A DNA stretch of 64,000 nt from JACDCA01 sp040881785 (GCA_040881785.1 JBBECO010000240.1:1-64000); one strand, 5' to 3'; positions 1 through 8,999 are shown, counted from the stretch's first letter. Made by a program: numbers and translations. Notes: generated by a model from the sequence alone, not told the origin.

Positions 1-89
1 GTCAGAGGTCGCAGAACACGCCGAACAGGAATGGGTTGAAACCGGATTCCAACCTTTTATCTCTGCGTCCTTTGCGTCTCTGCGGTGAG
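1..89. repeat. Inverted-repeat element, family A (left end cut by window)
   Basis: A left arm with AGAGGTCGCAGAACACGC (about 4-21) faces a right arm with TCTCTGCGTCCTTTGCGTCT (60-79) that runs on to GCGGTGAG. The same pair of arms, with varied spacers, recurs at 22701-22769, 51528-51640 and 61765-61880. No gene is seen before position 123. Confidence 0.7.
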
Positions 90-122
90 TACGTGGAGGC
101 AGTTGAATTGGTGAGGGGTGAC

Positions 123-962
123 CTACGTGGCGAACACGACCGGCACGGGCTTCGGGATGAGCCCCTTCTCGAACGCCTCGGTCATCAGCCGCTCCACGGC
201 CTTCCGCCCGCGCTCCCCGTAACCCAGCGTGAGATCGTTCACATACATCCCGACGAACTTGTCGGTCTTCTCCCGATCAAGCCCGCGCCCGAACGTCTCC
301 GCGTACGTCACCGCCTCTGCGCGGTGCGAGAGCGCATACGCGATGCTGTCGTGCAGCATCTTCGAGACCTTCGCGATCATCTCGGGACCCAGATCGCGGC
401 GGATGATGTTGCCGCCGAGCGGCAGCGGCAGGCCGCCGGTCCGCTCGTTCCACCACTCGCCGAGATCCACGATCTTCCGCAGCCCCTCGTCCTGATACGT
501 GAGCTGCCCCTCGTGGATCAGCAGCCCCGCCTCCGCCTTCCCATCGAGGACCGCCTGTTGGATCTCGTCGAACGGCACCACCACGTAGTCGAAGTCCGGC
601 TCGTACAGCCGCAGCACCAGGTACGCGGTCGTCAACTCGCCGGGTATCGCGATGCGGCTGCCCTTCACGCCCGACGGTCCGCTGTCCTGACGGGCGACCA
701 CGATCGGACCGTAGTTGTCCCCCATGCTCGCACCGTGCGCGAGCAGCGCGTACTTGTCGGCCAGGTGCGCATACGCGTGGAACGAAACCGCCGTCACCTC
801 GTACGTGCCCTCGAAGGCCGTGCGGTTCAGCGTCTCGATATCCGCAAGGACCTGATCGACGACGATGCCGCCGGTATCCACGTTGTGGCTGGCAAGGCCG
901 TAGAACATGAACGCATCGTCCGAGTCGGGACTATGCGCAACGGTGATGCGGGTCTCTGTCAT
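123..962 (-). CDS. MqnA/MqnD/SBP-family protein, putative futalosine-pathway menaquinone enzyme
   Basis: A 279-residue protein with the type 2 periplasmic-binding fold shared by MqnA and MqnD, the futalosine-pathway enzymes of menaquinone synthesis. The motif HSPDSDD at residues 10-16, the LADIETLNR stretch and the SFHAYAHLADKYALL block are what I rely on for the family. There is no signal peptide, which argues for a cytoplasmic enzyme rather than a transport-binding protein. It is the last gene of a minus-strand run behind otsA and otsB (33-bp gap), so it may share their transcript. MqnD (1,4-dihydroxy-6-naphthoate synthase) versus another member cannot be settled from sequence alone. A menG-like methyltransferase at 23423-24184 fits menaquinone use by this organism. 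Confidence 0.75.
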   Translation of the reverse strand: MTETRITVAHSPDSDDAFMFYGLASHNVDTGGIVVDQVLADIETLNRTAFEGTYEVTAVSFHAYAHLADKYALLAHGASMGDNYGPIVVARQDSGPSGVKGSRIAIPGELTTAYLVLRLYEPDFDYVVVPFDEIQQAVLDGKAEAGLLIHEGQLTYQDEGLRKIVDLGEWWNERTGGLPLPLGGNIIRRDLGPEMIAKVSKMLHDSIAYALSHRAEAVTYAETFGRGLDREKTDKFVGMYVNDLTLGYGERGRKAVERLMTEAFEKGLIPKPVPVVFAT

Positions 963-995
963 GGAATTCTCTCTCTGCGGAAAGAATCCATCGTA

Positions 996-1730
996 TCAGA
1001 GCGCATGGAGGAACCGTTCGACGCCAACGGGCCCATCGAGATGGATGTTCGCGGTCACGCGATCCGAGGCCGCGATCGCGAGGCCGCGGCCTTCGACGGC
1101 CGCGAAGGCGTCCTGATCGGTCACGTCGTCGCCGATGTAGACGGCGAACACTGGACCCTTCTGCCGCTCGATCCGCTCGAGGATCCACTGCACGGCGTTC
1201 CCCTTGTTCCACTCGATGTTCGGCAGCAGTTCGAGGACGTAGGAGCCGCGCATCACGCGCAGGCGACCGCTCTCGACGTGCGGTGCCGCCGCCGACGCAA
1301 AGGCATCGAGTGCGGCCCGCTGACCGTCGGCGTCCGCCTCTCTGAAGTGCAGCGCCACCGACGCGCCCTTGTCTTCGACGAACGCGCCGGGGATGCCGGC
1401 CGCCACCGTCCGCAGCGCCTCGCTCACGTCCGCCACCGCCGCGCTCGCCTTCTCGAGATCCGGGTGCACGTAACGCTCGTCGAGCCCCTCGATCTCCAGG
1501 CCGTGCAGGCCGGCCACGATGGCGCCCCCATCCAGCGCACAGCGATCCCGTACATCCTCCATACGCCGTCCGCTGACAATGGCGACCGTCGCGCGCTTCT
1601 GGATCCTGAGGATCGCCTGCCGGCGCGACTCCGGCAGCTGGACGGCCGCGGGGTCCGCCTCGAACTCGCACAGGGTGCCGTCGAAGTCGAGCAGCACGAC
1701 GAGGTGCTTCCCCTTCGCGTGCCGGCGCAC
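996..1730 (-). CDS. otsB: Trehalose-6-phosphate phosphatase OtsB
   Basis: A HAD-superfamily phosphatase of 244 residues that removes phosphate from trehalose-6-phosphate, the second step of trehalose synthesis in the cytoplasm. The nucleophile motif DFDGTL is at residues 15-20 and the acidic GDD motif at 200-202, followed by DVTDQDAF, typical of OtsB. The start is a GTG 20 bp after the otsA stop. No better start lies upstream in frame before otsA coding begins, so the short N-terminus is probably real. Gene order otsA-otsB suggests a two-step osmoprotectant operon. Confidence 0.93.
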   Translation of the reverse strand: MRRHAKGKHLVVLLDFDGTLCEFEADPAAVQLPESRRQAILRIQKRATVAIVSGRRMEDVRDRCALDGGAIVAGLHGLEIEGLDERYVHPDLEKASAAVADVSEALRTVAAGIPGAFVEDKGASVALHFREADADGQRAALDAFASAAAPHVESGRLRVMRGSYVLELLPNIEWNKGNAVQWILERIERQKGPVFAVYIGDDVTDQDAFAAVEGRGLAIAASDRVTANIHLDGPVGVERFLHAL

Positions 1731-1749
1731 CTCTTCGGCCAGTTCCAGC

Positions 1750-3309
1750 TCAGTGTCGAGGATGACCGAACGGGAACGGGTGGCGCTGGATGCGAAAGGT
1801 CGGCAGGGGCCGCGATACCTCCGAACCGCGGACGAGGGAGGGCGCCGGTGTCAGCCCCTCGAGCCCTTCGAGGATGTCGGACGCCCAGACGAACACGTCG
1901 TGGCCGGCCCCGACGCGCCGCATCGCCCGCAACCGACCACGCCGCGCGTCGGCCGGCATCTGGATCGCGCGCGCGATCGCCGAGGCGCAACCCTCCACGT
2001 CATACGGGTTGATGATCAGCGCATCGGTCAGCTCGTGCGCCGCGCCGGTCATCTCACTCAGGACCAGGGCGCCCTGCTCATCGCTGCGCGCGGCCACGAA
2101 TTCCTTGGCCACCAGGTTCATGCCGTCGTGCAGCGAGCTGACGACGCAGAAGTCGGCGAGGCGATAGAGCGCGACGAGGCGGCGGATCTTGAGCGACGAC
2201 TTCAGGTATCGGATCGGACCGTGTTCGGCATCGTCACCGTGGCGACGGTTGATGTCGGCGACGAGGTCGTCGATCTCCTTCTCGATCGCGGAGTAGCTCT
2301 CCAGCTTCGACCGCGACGGCACGCCGACCTGGACGAAGGCGAGGCTCGTGCGCAGCTCAGGACGCCTCGTCAGGAGCCGGTCGATGGCCGACAGCCGCTC
2401 GGGGATCCCCTTCGTGTAATCCAGACGATCCACGCCGACGCCGACCACATCGAGACCGGGCATGTCGAGACGCAGGTCATGGCGAAGCCGTGAGGCCTCG
2501 GCCGCCTGCCCGGGGTCTGACGCGATCCGCGTGATCCGGTCGTAATCGACACCGATGGGCGCCGACACGATCTTCGTCGCGTGGCCGTTCATCCGGACAA
2601 CGCTCCGCTCGATCTCCGCGGGCATCTCGTCGCGCACGCAGAGGATGAAATTCCGCCGGTCCCGCTCGAGCTGAAACGCGAGCAGGTCGTTGGCCAGCAG
2701 ACCCGCCATGATCTCGCGCCGCCACGGACAAATACGCAGGCGGTCGGGATGCGGCCACGGGATGTGCCAGAAGAGGGCCGTCCTCACGCCGGGGATGCGG
2801 CGCCTGAGCTCGGCGGCGACGAGCGCCAGATGATAGTCCTGGATGAAGACGGGCGCCGACGGATCGGCCAGCTCCGACGCGATGGCGTCGGCGAAGCGCG
2901 CGTTGACGGCGCGGTACTCCGCCCAGTCCTCGGACCGGAAAATCGGCCGCACGTGGGCGATGTGGCACGTCGGCCAGAGGCCTTCGTTCGAGAAGCCGCC
3001 GTAGTAGCGCCGTTCCTCCTCCGCCGACAACCAGATCCGCTTCAGGGTGTATGCAGGTGCGTCGGGCGGCACGGCCACGCGGTCTTTCGCATCCACGACA
3101 ACGCGGTCGGCATCCCCGGCGCCGTGCGCGATCCAGGTGCCGCCCCGTTCACGCATCAGCGCATCGAGGGCCACCGCCACGCCGCCGGTGGTCGGCGTCC
3201 ACTTGATGGTGCCGTCGGCCTGCCGGACGTGCATGAATGGCTCGCGGTTCGACACCACGAACAACGAAGGGCGCCGGTTTTCAGGCCGGCGGTCCGGACG
3301 AATGGTCAT
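1750..3309 (-). CDS. otsA: Trehalose-6-phosphate synthase (GT20) OtsA
   Basis: A GT20 glycosyltransferase of 519 residues that joins UDP-glucose and glucose-6-phosphate to give trehalose-6-phosphate. Visible family motifs are DYHLAL (158-163), HIPWP (182-186), DRLDYTKGIPERL (294-306) and SLHDGMNLVAKEF (392-404). The open frame extends about 90 codons further upstream, but that part is low-complexity and lies in the divergent promoter region. I place the start at the ATG giving MTIRPDRRPENRR, just before the conserved SLFVVSNREPF. A glucosylglycerol-phosphate synthase is possible in this fold, but the downstream otsB favours trehalose. Confidence 0.92.
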   Translation of the reverse strand: MTIRPDRRPENRRPSLFVVSNREPFMHVRQADGTIKWTPTTGGVAVALDALMRERGGTWIAHGAGDADRVVVDAKDRVAVPPDAPAYTLKRIWLSAEEERRYYGGFSNEGLWPTCHIAHVRPIFRSEDWAEYRAVNARFADAIASELADPSAPVFIQDYHLALVAAELRRRIPGVRTALFWHIPWPHPDRLRICPWRREIMAGLLANDLLAFQLERDRRNFILCVRDEMPAEIERSVVRMNGHATKIVSAPIGVDYDRITRIASDPGQAAEASRLRHDLRLDMPGLDVVGVGVDRLDYTKGIPERLSAIDRLLTRRPELRTSLAFVQVGVPSRSKLESYSAIEKEIDDLVADINRRHGDDAEHGPIRYLKSSLKIRRLVALYRLADFCVVSSLHDGMNLVAKEFVAARSDEQGALVLSEMTGAAHELTDALIINPYDVEGCASAIARAIQMPADARRGRLRAMRRVGAGHDVFVWASDILEGLEGLTPAPSLVRGSEVSRPLPTFRIQRHPFPFGHPRH

Positions 3310-3356
3310 AGATCCCCAGGTAAGAGGCAATGTGCCTGCCAGCCATGGCAGCACGG

Positions 3357-3386
3357 TTGAGTTGGCCCGCCTGAGCCGTGTAGGGT
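3357..3386 (+). promoter_or_regulatory. Possible sigma-70 promoter of the PDZ/antiporter operon
   Basis: TTGAGT (3357-3362) and TAGGGT (3381-3386) are 18 bp apart and lie 12 bp before the ATG at 3399. The match to consensus is partial, so this is only a candidate within the 89-bp divergent gap with otsA. Confidence 0.3.
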
Positions 3387-3398
3387 ACGCTCCACAGG

Positions 3399-4703
3399 AT
3401 GAGCACCCCGTCCCCGGCCGGCAGCCGGACCCGCGAAACCCGCTTGCTGCTGGTGACGATCGCTGTGTCGGTCGGGGTCCTGCTGCTGCTCGCGAAGTTC
3501 CGATTCCCCACCGACGCGTCGGATCGGCCGGTCGACAAGGCGCCGGCCCCGCTCGAACGGCTGGCGGCGCAGGCGACATACGACGAGCTCGCGTCCATTA
3601 TGGCCGACCTCGAGCGCCGCATCACCCCGCGGGTCTGGATCATGCGCAGCAATGGCGGCGCGAACCCGGCCGCGCTGGTAGTCGCCCCGCGACTCACGCC
3701 CGACCGCGCCGTCGCGCTGCTGGACGTCGGGGAAACACTCGAGAGCGCGACGGAAGGCACCGGCGCCCAGATCGTCGCACAGGACGTCGTCCGCGGGGTC
3801 GCCGTCATCAGGGTGCCGGCCGTGGACGATGGCGCCGTACCGATTCGGATGGGGACACCGCGGGCCGGGCCGCGGTATGTGGGGGTCGTCGAGGCCACGC
3901 CGAACGGCCCGACGCTGCGGCCGGTGTATGTCGGGCGGATGGAGCTCATTCCCGATCCTCGAACGGGCGCCCAGCAGCTTTCCCTGGCCGCGCTGCAGCA
4001 TGCGCTCACACGCGGCGCCGCCATTTTCACGCTCGATGGCGAGTTCCTCGGACTGGTTCGAAACAGCGGCGTGGCCGCGACCGTCGTGACCGCGGAGTTC
4101 CTGCGAGCCGCGGCGGACGGCGCGCAGCCGGCCACGAACCAGCCGCGCGGCCTGCTGGGGATCGAGGTCGAACCGCTGACACCGGCGCTCGCCCGCCCGA
4201 CCGGCGCGGAGCGCGGGGTCGTCGTCAGCTTCGTGGATCCCGGGGGACCCTCGGCAAAAGCGGTGCAGTCGGGCGACGTCATCCAGGAGATCGACGGGAC
4301 GCCGGTGGCCAGTATTGCGGCCTTCCGCCAGCAGGAGACCAGCCGGACGCCGGGCGCCAGCGTCGCCCTTCAGGGTATCCGGCGAGGATCCCCCCTGTGG
4401 ATCACCGTGACCGCGGCGGACGCCGCAGCCGCGGGTGCGACGGCCGGACAGCCGGACGATCCGGGCTTCGTCGGACGGCAGGTGCCAGGGGCCGGTCTCG
4501 AAGTCGTCACCGTCAGCGCGCGGAGCGCGGCCGGCCTATCCGGGCTCGAGCCAGGGGATCTGATCGTCGCCGTCGACGGTCAGGCGGGACCCGACAGCGC
4601 GGAGATCGCGCGGCGTTACCGGGCGGCCGGCGCCGGCACGTCGCTGCTCGTCACGGTGCAGCGCGGCCAGCGCCATCGGGTGCTGGCGCTGGAGAAGCGC
4701 TGA
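3399..4703 (+). CDS. Membrane-anchored HtrA-like pseudoprotease with two PDZ domains
   Basis: A 434-residue protein with one N-terminal membrane segment (about 16-32), a trypsin-like region (about 60-235) and two PDZ domains (about 245-330 and 350-430). The layout is that of DegP/DegS. The catalytic triad appears lost: the block where HtrA has DLALLR reads GVAVIRVP, and the block where HtrA has GNSGGPL reads RGAAIFTLDGEF. It may be a sensor or scaffold in the periplasm rather than a protease. The stop overlaps the ATG of the next gene by one base, and that gene overlaps a third in the same way, so the three are probably made together. Confidence 0.75.
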   Translation: MSTPSPAGSRTRETRLLLVTIAVSVGVLLLLAKFRFPTDASDRPVDKAPAPLERLAAQATYDELASIMADLERRITPRVWIMRSNGGANPAALVVAPRLTPDRAVALLDVGETLESATEGTGAQIVAQDVVRGVAVIRVPAVDDGAVPIRMGTPRAGPRYVGVVEATPNGPTLRPVYVGRMELIPDPRTGAQQLSLAALQHALTRGAAIFTLDGEFLGLVRNSGVAATVVTAEFLRAAADGAQPATNQPRGLLGIEVEPLTPALARPTGAERGVVVSFVDPGGPSAKAVQSGDVIQEIDGTPVASIAAFRQQETSRTPGASVALQGIRRGSPLWITVTAADAAAAGATAGQPDDPGFVGRQVPGAGLEVVTVSARSAAGLSGLEPGDLIVAVDGQAGPDSAEIARRYRAAGAGTSLLVTVQRGQRHRVLALEKR

Positions 4704-5815
4704 TGCCGTCGGTCGGCGGCGCGCTGTTCCGGATCACGGCGACGCTGCGCACGCGGGCGGCCCTCGGTCTTCGGCCCGTGACCGCCCCCGTCATGCTGTT
4801 CCTGCCGCTCGGCGCCCTCCTCGGCCCTTTCGGCGCCAACGTCCTCAGCTCGACGGCCCTGGGGCATCTCGACGTGGTCATCTCGGTCGTGCTGGCCACG
4901 CTGGGCGTGTTCATCGGGATCGCGGTCGGCACGCAACGCGGCGTGTCGGTCGGCCGCCTGATGACCGCTTCGTCGGTCGAAGCGGCCGTCACCATCCTCG
5001 CGGTCGGCGGTGCGACGTATGTGCTGTTACGCGCCTGGGAGATGCCCTCGGCGATCACCTACACGCTCGTCGCGCTGACGCTCGGCCTGTGCGCCTCGGC
5101 CTCGGCCGCGCCCTCCGTCGACGACGGCTCCGACCAGAGCCGCCGTGTCGCTGCGCGCGTGGCGGATCTCGACGACGTGCTGCCGATCGTACTGGGCGGC
5201 GTGGCGCTGTCGCTGCTCGGGAACGGCGAGCGGATGGTCCTGCTGGATGTCGGGCTGAGCATCGGGCTGGGCCTGGCCATCGCGGCGAGCGGCTGGCTGC
5301 TGTTCGAGCTCAGCGAAGGCGCGGAGCGGGATGTCTTCGTGCTCGGCACCCTGGCGCTGCTCGGCGGCGCCGCGGCGTATCTGGAAACCTCGCCGCTCCT
5401 CGCGGGCCTGTCCGCCGGCTGGCTGTGGGCGCAGGCGCCGGGGCAGACGGAGCGTGTCGTCGCGACGCACCTCCGGAAGGTGCAGCATCCGCTCGTCGTG
5501 ATCCTGCTGATCACGGCAGGCGCGAGCCTGCAGCCGTCGGTGGCCGGCGTCTGGCTGTTCGCCCCGTATCTCGTCTTCCGGACGGTGGGCAAGCTGACGG
5601 GAGGATGGCTGGCGTCGAGGCTCGCGCCGGGTGTGGCGCCGTCTGACCTCGGCGCCTACCTGATTCCGCCGGGCGTCATCGGGATCGCCTTCGCGCTGAA
5701 TGTGCTGCAGGTGGCCTCGACGCCCGCCCTGCCGCTGGTGTTCGCGGTGTCGGCGGGCGCCGTCGTGAGCGAGATGCTCGCGGTCATCGTGACGCCAGCG
5801 CCCAGGCCGGTCTGA
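4703..5815 (+). CDS. Antiporter-like polytopic membrane protein
   Basis: A very hydrophobic 370-residue protein with roughly ten membrane segments, resembling the membrane half of CPA2-type cation/proton exchangers. It starts at the ATG that shares its A with the upstream TGA. The longer open frame reaching back to about 3047 runs through the previous gene in another frame and is not coding. Loop residues such as ADLDDVLP (about 154-161) and the conserved-looking GKLTGGWLASR near residue 300 resemble antiporter loops, but I see no clear ion-site signature. It sits directly before a second, clearer exchanger, so the two may form a hetero-oligomer. Confidence 0.65.
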   Translation: MPSVGGALFRITATLRTRAALGLRPVTAPVMLFLPLGALLGPFGANVLSSTALGHLDVVISVVLATLGVFIGIAVGTQRGVSVGRLMTASSVEAAVTILAVGGATYVLLRAWEMPSAITYTLVALTLGLCASASAAPSVDDGSDQSRRVAARVADLDDVLPIVLGGVALSLLGNGERMVLLDVGLSIGLGLAIAASGWLLFELSEGAERDVFVLGTLALLGGAAAYLETSPLLAGLSAGWLWAQAPGQTERVVATHLRKVQHPLVVILLITAGASLQPSVAGVWLFAPYLVFRTVGKLTGGWLASRLAPGVAPSDLGAYLIPPGVIGIAFALNVLQVASTPALPLVFAVSAGAVVSEMLAVIVTPAPRPV

Positions 5816-7116
5816 TGCGGCAACTGTTCGCCCTGGTGCTCACCATCGCGGTCGTGTGGTTCGTGGTCGCCGGTACCGGCATCGTGCCGACCGATCCGCG
5901 GCTGACCGCGCTGGTGCTGGGGTTCTGCCTCATCGCCGCGGCCCTGTCGGGCGAGCTGCTCGAGCGCTTCGGGCTGCCCCGCGTCACCGGCTATCTGATG
6001 TTCGGGATGATCTGCGGGCCGTATGTGTTGAACATCATCACGCGTCCGATGGCGCGTGAGCTGCAGCTGATCAACGGCCTCGCCGTCGTCCTCATCGCGT
6101 TCATCGCGGGCCTCGAAATGAACGTCGAGCGGCTGCGTCCCAAGCTCCGAGCGATGCTGCAGCTTGGCGGCATCAGCATGCTCGGCCTGTACATCGGCCT
6201 GTTCGCCACGTTCTGGCTCGCGTGGTCCTGGCTGGGGCTCGGTCTCGACGTCTCGCTGATCCAGAAGGCCGCGATCGTGGGCGTCCTGACGACGGTGGTG
6301 GCGAGCTACTCACCGACCGTGACGATCGCCTTGATCACCGAAAGCCGCGCGAGCGGTCCGCTGAGCGAGCTGACGCTCGCGGTGGTGATCCTGGCGGACC
6401 TGCTCCTGATCCTCATGTTCACGCTGGTCGTCCAATTCGTGCGCTACGCGTTCGGCGGGACGGGCGAGGTCGGGCTGTTCGTCAGCCTGTCGTGGGAGAT
6501 CTTCGGTTCGTTTGCGTTCGGCGCCGCCGTCGGCGCCCTGTTCGCGTTCTATCTCAGGTATGTGGGCCGCGAGGTGGCGGTGGCTCTCGTGGCGGTCTGC
6601 GCGATCATTGCCGGCGTCGGATCGCAGCTCCACATCGAGCCGCTGCTCGCGGCGCTCGCGGCCGGCCTCGTCGTCGAGAACATCGCGCCGCCCCGCGGGG
6701 ACATGCTCAAGGACGCCGCGGAACGCGGGGCGCTGCCGGTGCTGGTCGTGTTTTTCGCGGCCGCGGGCGCGTCGCTGCAGCTCGATGCGCTCGCCGTCAT
6801 CGGCTGGGTGGCCATCGCCGTCTCCGCCGTCCGGATGGCGCTCATCTGGGGTTCGATGAAGGTGGGCGCGAAGTACGCGCGGATCGATCCGGCGGTCGGC
6901 GACAAAGTGTGGATGGGGATGGTCTCGCAGGCGGGTGTCACCCTCGGCCTCACGCTGATCATCGCGGGCGAGTACCCCACGTGGGGCACCAAGGTCCAGA
7001 CACTCGTCGTCTCGCTGATCGCGCTGCACCAGTTCGTCGGGCCGGTGCTCTTCCGCGCGGCGCTGTCGCGCGCGGGAGAGATCGGGAAGATGGATGCGGA
7101 GGGTGCTTCCGCCTGA
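5815..7116 (+). CDS. Cation:proton antiporter, CPA2-type
   Basis: A 433-residue polytopic protein with about 12 membrane segments, matching the Na+/H+ exchanger domain (KefB/NapA-like). Features seen are ERFGLPRVTGYLMFGMICGP near residues 50-70, an acidic GLEMNVERLRP loop, and the GVTLGLTLIIAG block near the C-terminus. There is no C-terminal nucleotide-binding (TrkA-N) domain. It starts on the ATG that overlaps the upstream stop by one base. Na+/H+ or K+/H+ exchange at the inner membrane is likely, and regulation by the PDZ protein of the same operon is a guess. Confidence 0.85.
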   Translation: MRQLFALVLTIAVVWFVVAGTGIVPTDPRLTALVLGFCLIAAALSGELLERFGLPRVTGYLMFGMICGPYVLNIITRPMARELQLINGLAVVLIAFIAGLEMNVERLRPKLRAMLQLGGISMLGLYIGLFATFWLAWSWLGLGLDVSLIQKAAIVGVLTTVVASYSPTVTIALITESRASGPLSELTLAVVILADLLLILMFTLVVQFVRYAFGGTGEVGLFVSLSWEIFGSFAFGAAVGALFAFYLRYVGREVAVALVAVCAIIAGVGSQLHIEPLLAALAAGLVVENIAPPRGDMLKDAAERGALPVLVVFFAAAGASLQLDALAVIGWVAIAVSAVRMALIWGSMKVGAKYARIDPAVGDKVWMGMVSQAGVTLGLTLIIAGEYPTWGTKVQTLVVSLIALHQFVGPVLFRAALSRAGEIGKMDAEGASA

Positions 7117-7120
7117 AGCC

Positions 7121-7148
7121 CACGGGGCTCGGGGCTCGGGGCTTCTGG
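7121..7148. repeat. Tandem 7-bp word GGGGCTC (family E)
   Basis: GGGGCTC is repeated two and a half times in the 54-bp convergent gap between the antiporter and iscS. Related words occur inside the sufS gene (11069-11142) and the menG gene (23826-23871). Confidence 0.65.
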
Positions 7149-7170
7149 CTTTGGCCGGAAGAAAGACAGC

Positions 7171-8334
7171 CTACGCCGTGACGGGCGCGGATCCCAGGCT
7201 CTGGACGACCTTCACGACGCGGGCGGCGGCGGTGTCGATCTCCTGCTCGGTCGTCATGCGGCCGACGCCGAAGCGGATGGACGCGCCGGGGACGGAGGTG
7301 GCGCCAATCGCGTCCAGGACGTGCGAGGCGGCGCCGCTGCCGGAGCTGCACGCCGATCCCGTCGAGACCGCCAGGTCGCCGAGCGCCATCAGGAGCCGCT
7401 CACCGTCGACGCCAGGGAAGCTCACATGGAGGTTGTGCGAGAGCCGGCGCTCGCCGAGGGGGCCATTCACCTGAACGTGGTCGATGCCGGCGCGCAGCTG
7501 GTCCAGCAGCCGGTCGCGCAGCGCGCCGAGTCTCGCGCGCTCCTCGTCCAGACCCGTGCGACAGATCTCGGCCGCCGCGCCAAGCCCGACGATCCCCGGG
7601 ACGTTGAGGGTGCCGGAACGAAAGCCGTTCTCATGGCCGCCGCCGTCGATCTGGCAGGCGAGCTCGATCCGCGGCTTGCGGCGGCGGATGAACAGCGCGC
7701 CGACCCCCTTGGGCCCGTAGTACTTGTGCCCCGTGAGCGACAGTAGATCCACGTTCATCGCGTGCACGTCGATCGGCACCTTGCCGACGGCCTGCGCGGC
7801 ATCGGTGTGGAACAGCACCCCGCGCTCGCGGGCCACGGCCCCGATCTCGGCGAGCGGCTGCACCGTGCCGATCTCGTTGTTGGCCGCCATCACCGAGACG
7901 AGCACGGTGCGATCGGTGATCGCCGCGCGCAGCTCGTCGAGGTCGATGAAGCCTTCGCGGTCCACGCCGAGGAACGTGACGTCCCATCCTTCGGTCCCGA
8001 GCTTCTTGAAGGTGTCGAGCACGGACTTGTGCTCGGTCTGCGCGGTGATCAGGTGCCGCCCCTGGTCGCGCAGGCACTGCGCGACCCCCTTGATCGCGAG
8101 ATTGTTCGATTCGCTCGCGCCGCTCGTGAACACCACCTCGCCTGGCACCGCGCCGATCAGCCCGGCGACCTGCGCGCGCGCGGTGTCGACGGCCTTCTGC
8201 GCTTCCCAACCGTAGGCGTGCTGACGGCTGGCCGGGTTCCCGAAGCGCTCGGTGAAGTACGGCAGCATCACGTCGAGCGCGCGCGGATCGAGGGGCGTGG
8301 TCGCGTGGTAATCGAGGTAGATGGGCTTGGTCAT
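7171..8334 (-). CDS. iscS: Cysteine desulfurase, IscS/NifS type
   Basis: A PLP enzyme of 387 residues that takes sulfur from cysteine to give alanine and an enzyme persulfide. It carries LDYHATTP at the N-terminus, the lysine block SLTGHKYYGPKGVG, and the group I cysteine loop STGSACSSGSG. This marks it as the IscS-type paralog, distinct from the group II SufS at 9845. The open frame starts further upstream, but the sequence there is the intergenic repeat, so I start at MTKPIYLDY. As the last gene of the SUF cluster, after the Rrf2 regulator, it may feed sulfur to tRNA or molybdopterin thiolation as well as Fe-S clusters. Confidence 0.92.
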   Translation of the reverse strand: MTKPIYLDYHATTPLDPRALDVMLPYFTERFGNPASRQHAYGWEAQKAVDTARAQVAGLIGAVPGEVVFTSGASESNNLAIKGVAQCLRDQGRHLITAQTEHKSVLDTFKKLGTEGWDVTFLGVDREGFIDLDELRAAITDRTVLVSVMAANNEIGTVQPLAEIGAVARERGVLFHTDAAQAVGKVPIDVHAMNVDLLSLTGHKYYGPKGVGALFIRRRKPRIELACQIDGGGHENGFRSGTLNVPGIVGLGAAAEICRTGLDEERARLGALRDRLLDQLRAGIDHVQVNGPLGERRLSHNLHVSFPGVDGERLLMALGDLAVSTGSACSSGSGAASHVLDAIGATSVPGASIRFGVGRMTTEQEIDTAAARVVKVVQSLGSAPVTA

Positions 8335-8341
8335 GCGGTCC

Positions 8342-8446
8342 AATTGTGAATTGGGAATTTGGAATTGACAACAGCTTTGCCGAAACCGTCCGGCCGGACG
8401 GCTACAGCCGGTTGCCACTCAATTCACAATTCATAATTCACAATTT
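8342..8446. repeat. Inverted element of AATTGTG/GAATTTG words (family F)
   Basis: AATTGTGAATTGGGAATTTG (8342-8361) faces an inverted arm made of AATTCAC/AATTCAT words at 8420-8446. It is AT-rich against a GC-rich background. The stop codon of the Rrf2 gene (TCA at 8438-8440) lies inside the right arm. It separates two genes of the same operon and could form a hairpin in the mRNA. Confidence 0.75.
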
Positions 8447-8914
8447 CGTGGAGCTCCGCCCGGTAAAGGCCATCGGGATCACGACCTCGGCCCGGGCTTC
8501 GGCTTCGGCGAGCTCCGCCGAGATCTCCTGCAGCGAACAGTCGGTCAGCGCGGAGATGATCCGGTCCTTGATCTTCCAGAGCGGATCGCGGACGCTGCAC
8601 TTCGAGTACTGGCCGCAGTTCTCGTCGTCGCTCGAGCAGGCCGTCACGGTCAGCGGACCGTCGATGGCCTGGATGATGTCGGCCACCGAGATCTGCGGCG
8701 TCGGACGCGCCAGGCGATACCCGCCCCGCGTGCCCTGGAGCGACAGCACCAGTCCGCGCCGCGCCAGGCGCTGCAGGACCTTGGCCATCAGCTCTGCCGG
8801 GATGTCGTACTGTTCGGCGATCTCGCGCGCGCTCGCCGACGCCCCGTCGGCGTGCGTGGCGAGGTGCTTCATCGCCATCAGCGCGTAGTCAGCCTTCTTG
8901 GAGAGTCGTAACAT
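8438..8914 (-). CDS. Rrf2-family Fe-S regulator, IscR-like
   Basis: A 158-residue winged-helix regulator. The N-terminal half (1-70) has the Rrf2 pattern MLRLSKKADYALMAMKHLA and RRGLVLSLQGTRGGYRLA. Three cysteines at 93, 100 and 106 match the spacing of the IscR [2Fe-2S] ligands (92, 98, 104 in E. coli). It should sense Fe-S status and control the adjoining suf genes, by analogy with IscR/SufR. It lies near the end of the operon it would control, between sufT and iscS, so autoregulation through the whole transcript is likely. The last codons run into an AT-rich repeat arm, which supplies the stop codon. Confidence 0.88.
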   Translation of the reverse strand: MLRLSKKADYALMAMKHLATHADGASASAREIAEQYDIPAELMAKVLQRLARRGLVLSLQGTRGGYRLARPTPQISVADIIQAIDGPLTVTACSSDDENCGQYSKCSVRDPLWKIKDRIISALTDCSLQEISAELAEAEARAEVVIPMAFTGRSSTKL

Positions 8915-8998
8915 AGCTTTCAGCTTTCAGCTTTCAGCCAAGTCAGATGCAGCTTCCAGCACGCGCGCTGAGAGCCGACAGCTGAGAGCTGACAGCTT
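8915..8998. repeat. Tandem AGCTTTC words with inverted partner (family G)
   Basis: Three copies of AGCTTTC (8915-8935) begin right after the Rrf2 start codon. They face GAGAGCCGACAGCTGAGAGC (8970-8989) and CTGACAGCTTCC. The element fills the gap between sufT and the regulator and can fold back on itself. It also puts any Rrf2 ribosome-binding site inside repeat sequence. Confidence 0.7.
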
Positions 8999-8999
8999 C

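Noticed and set aside
3047..4702. Upstream part of the long open frame that ends as the antiporter-like gene
   Set aside because: It overlaps the PDZ gene in another frame and reads as a shadow; the real start is the ATG at 4703.
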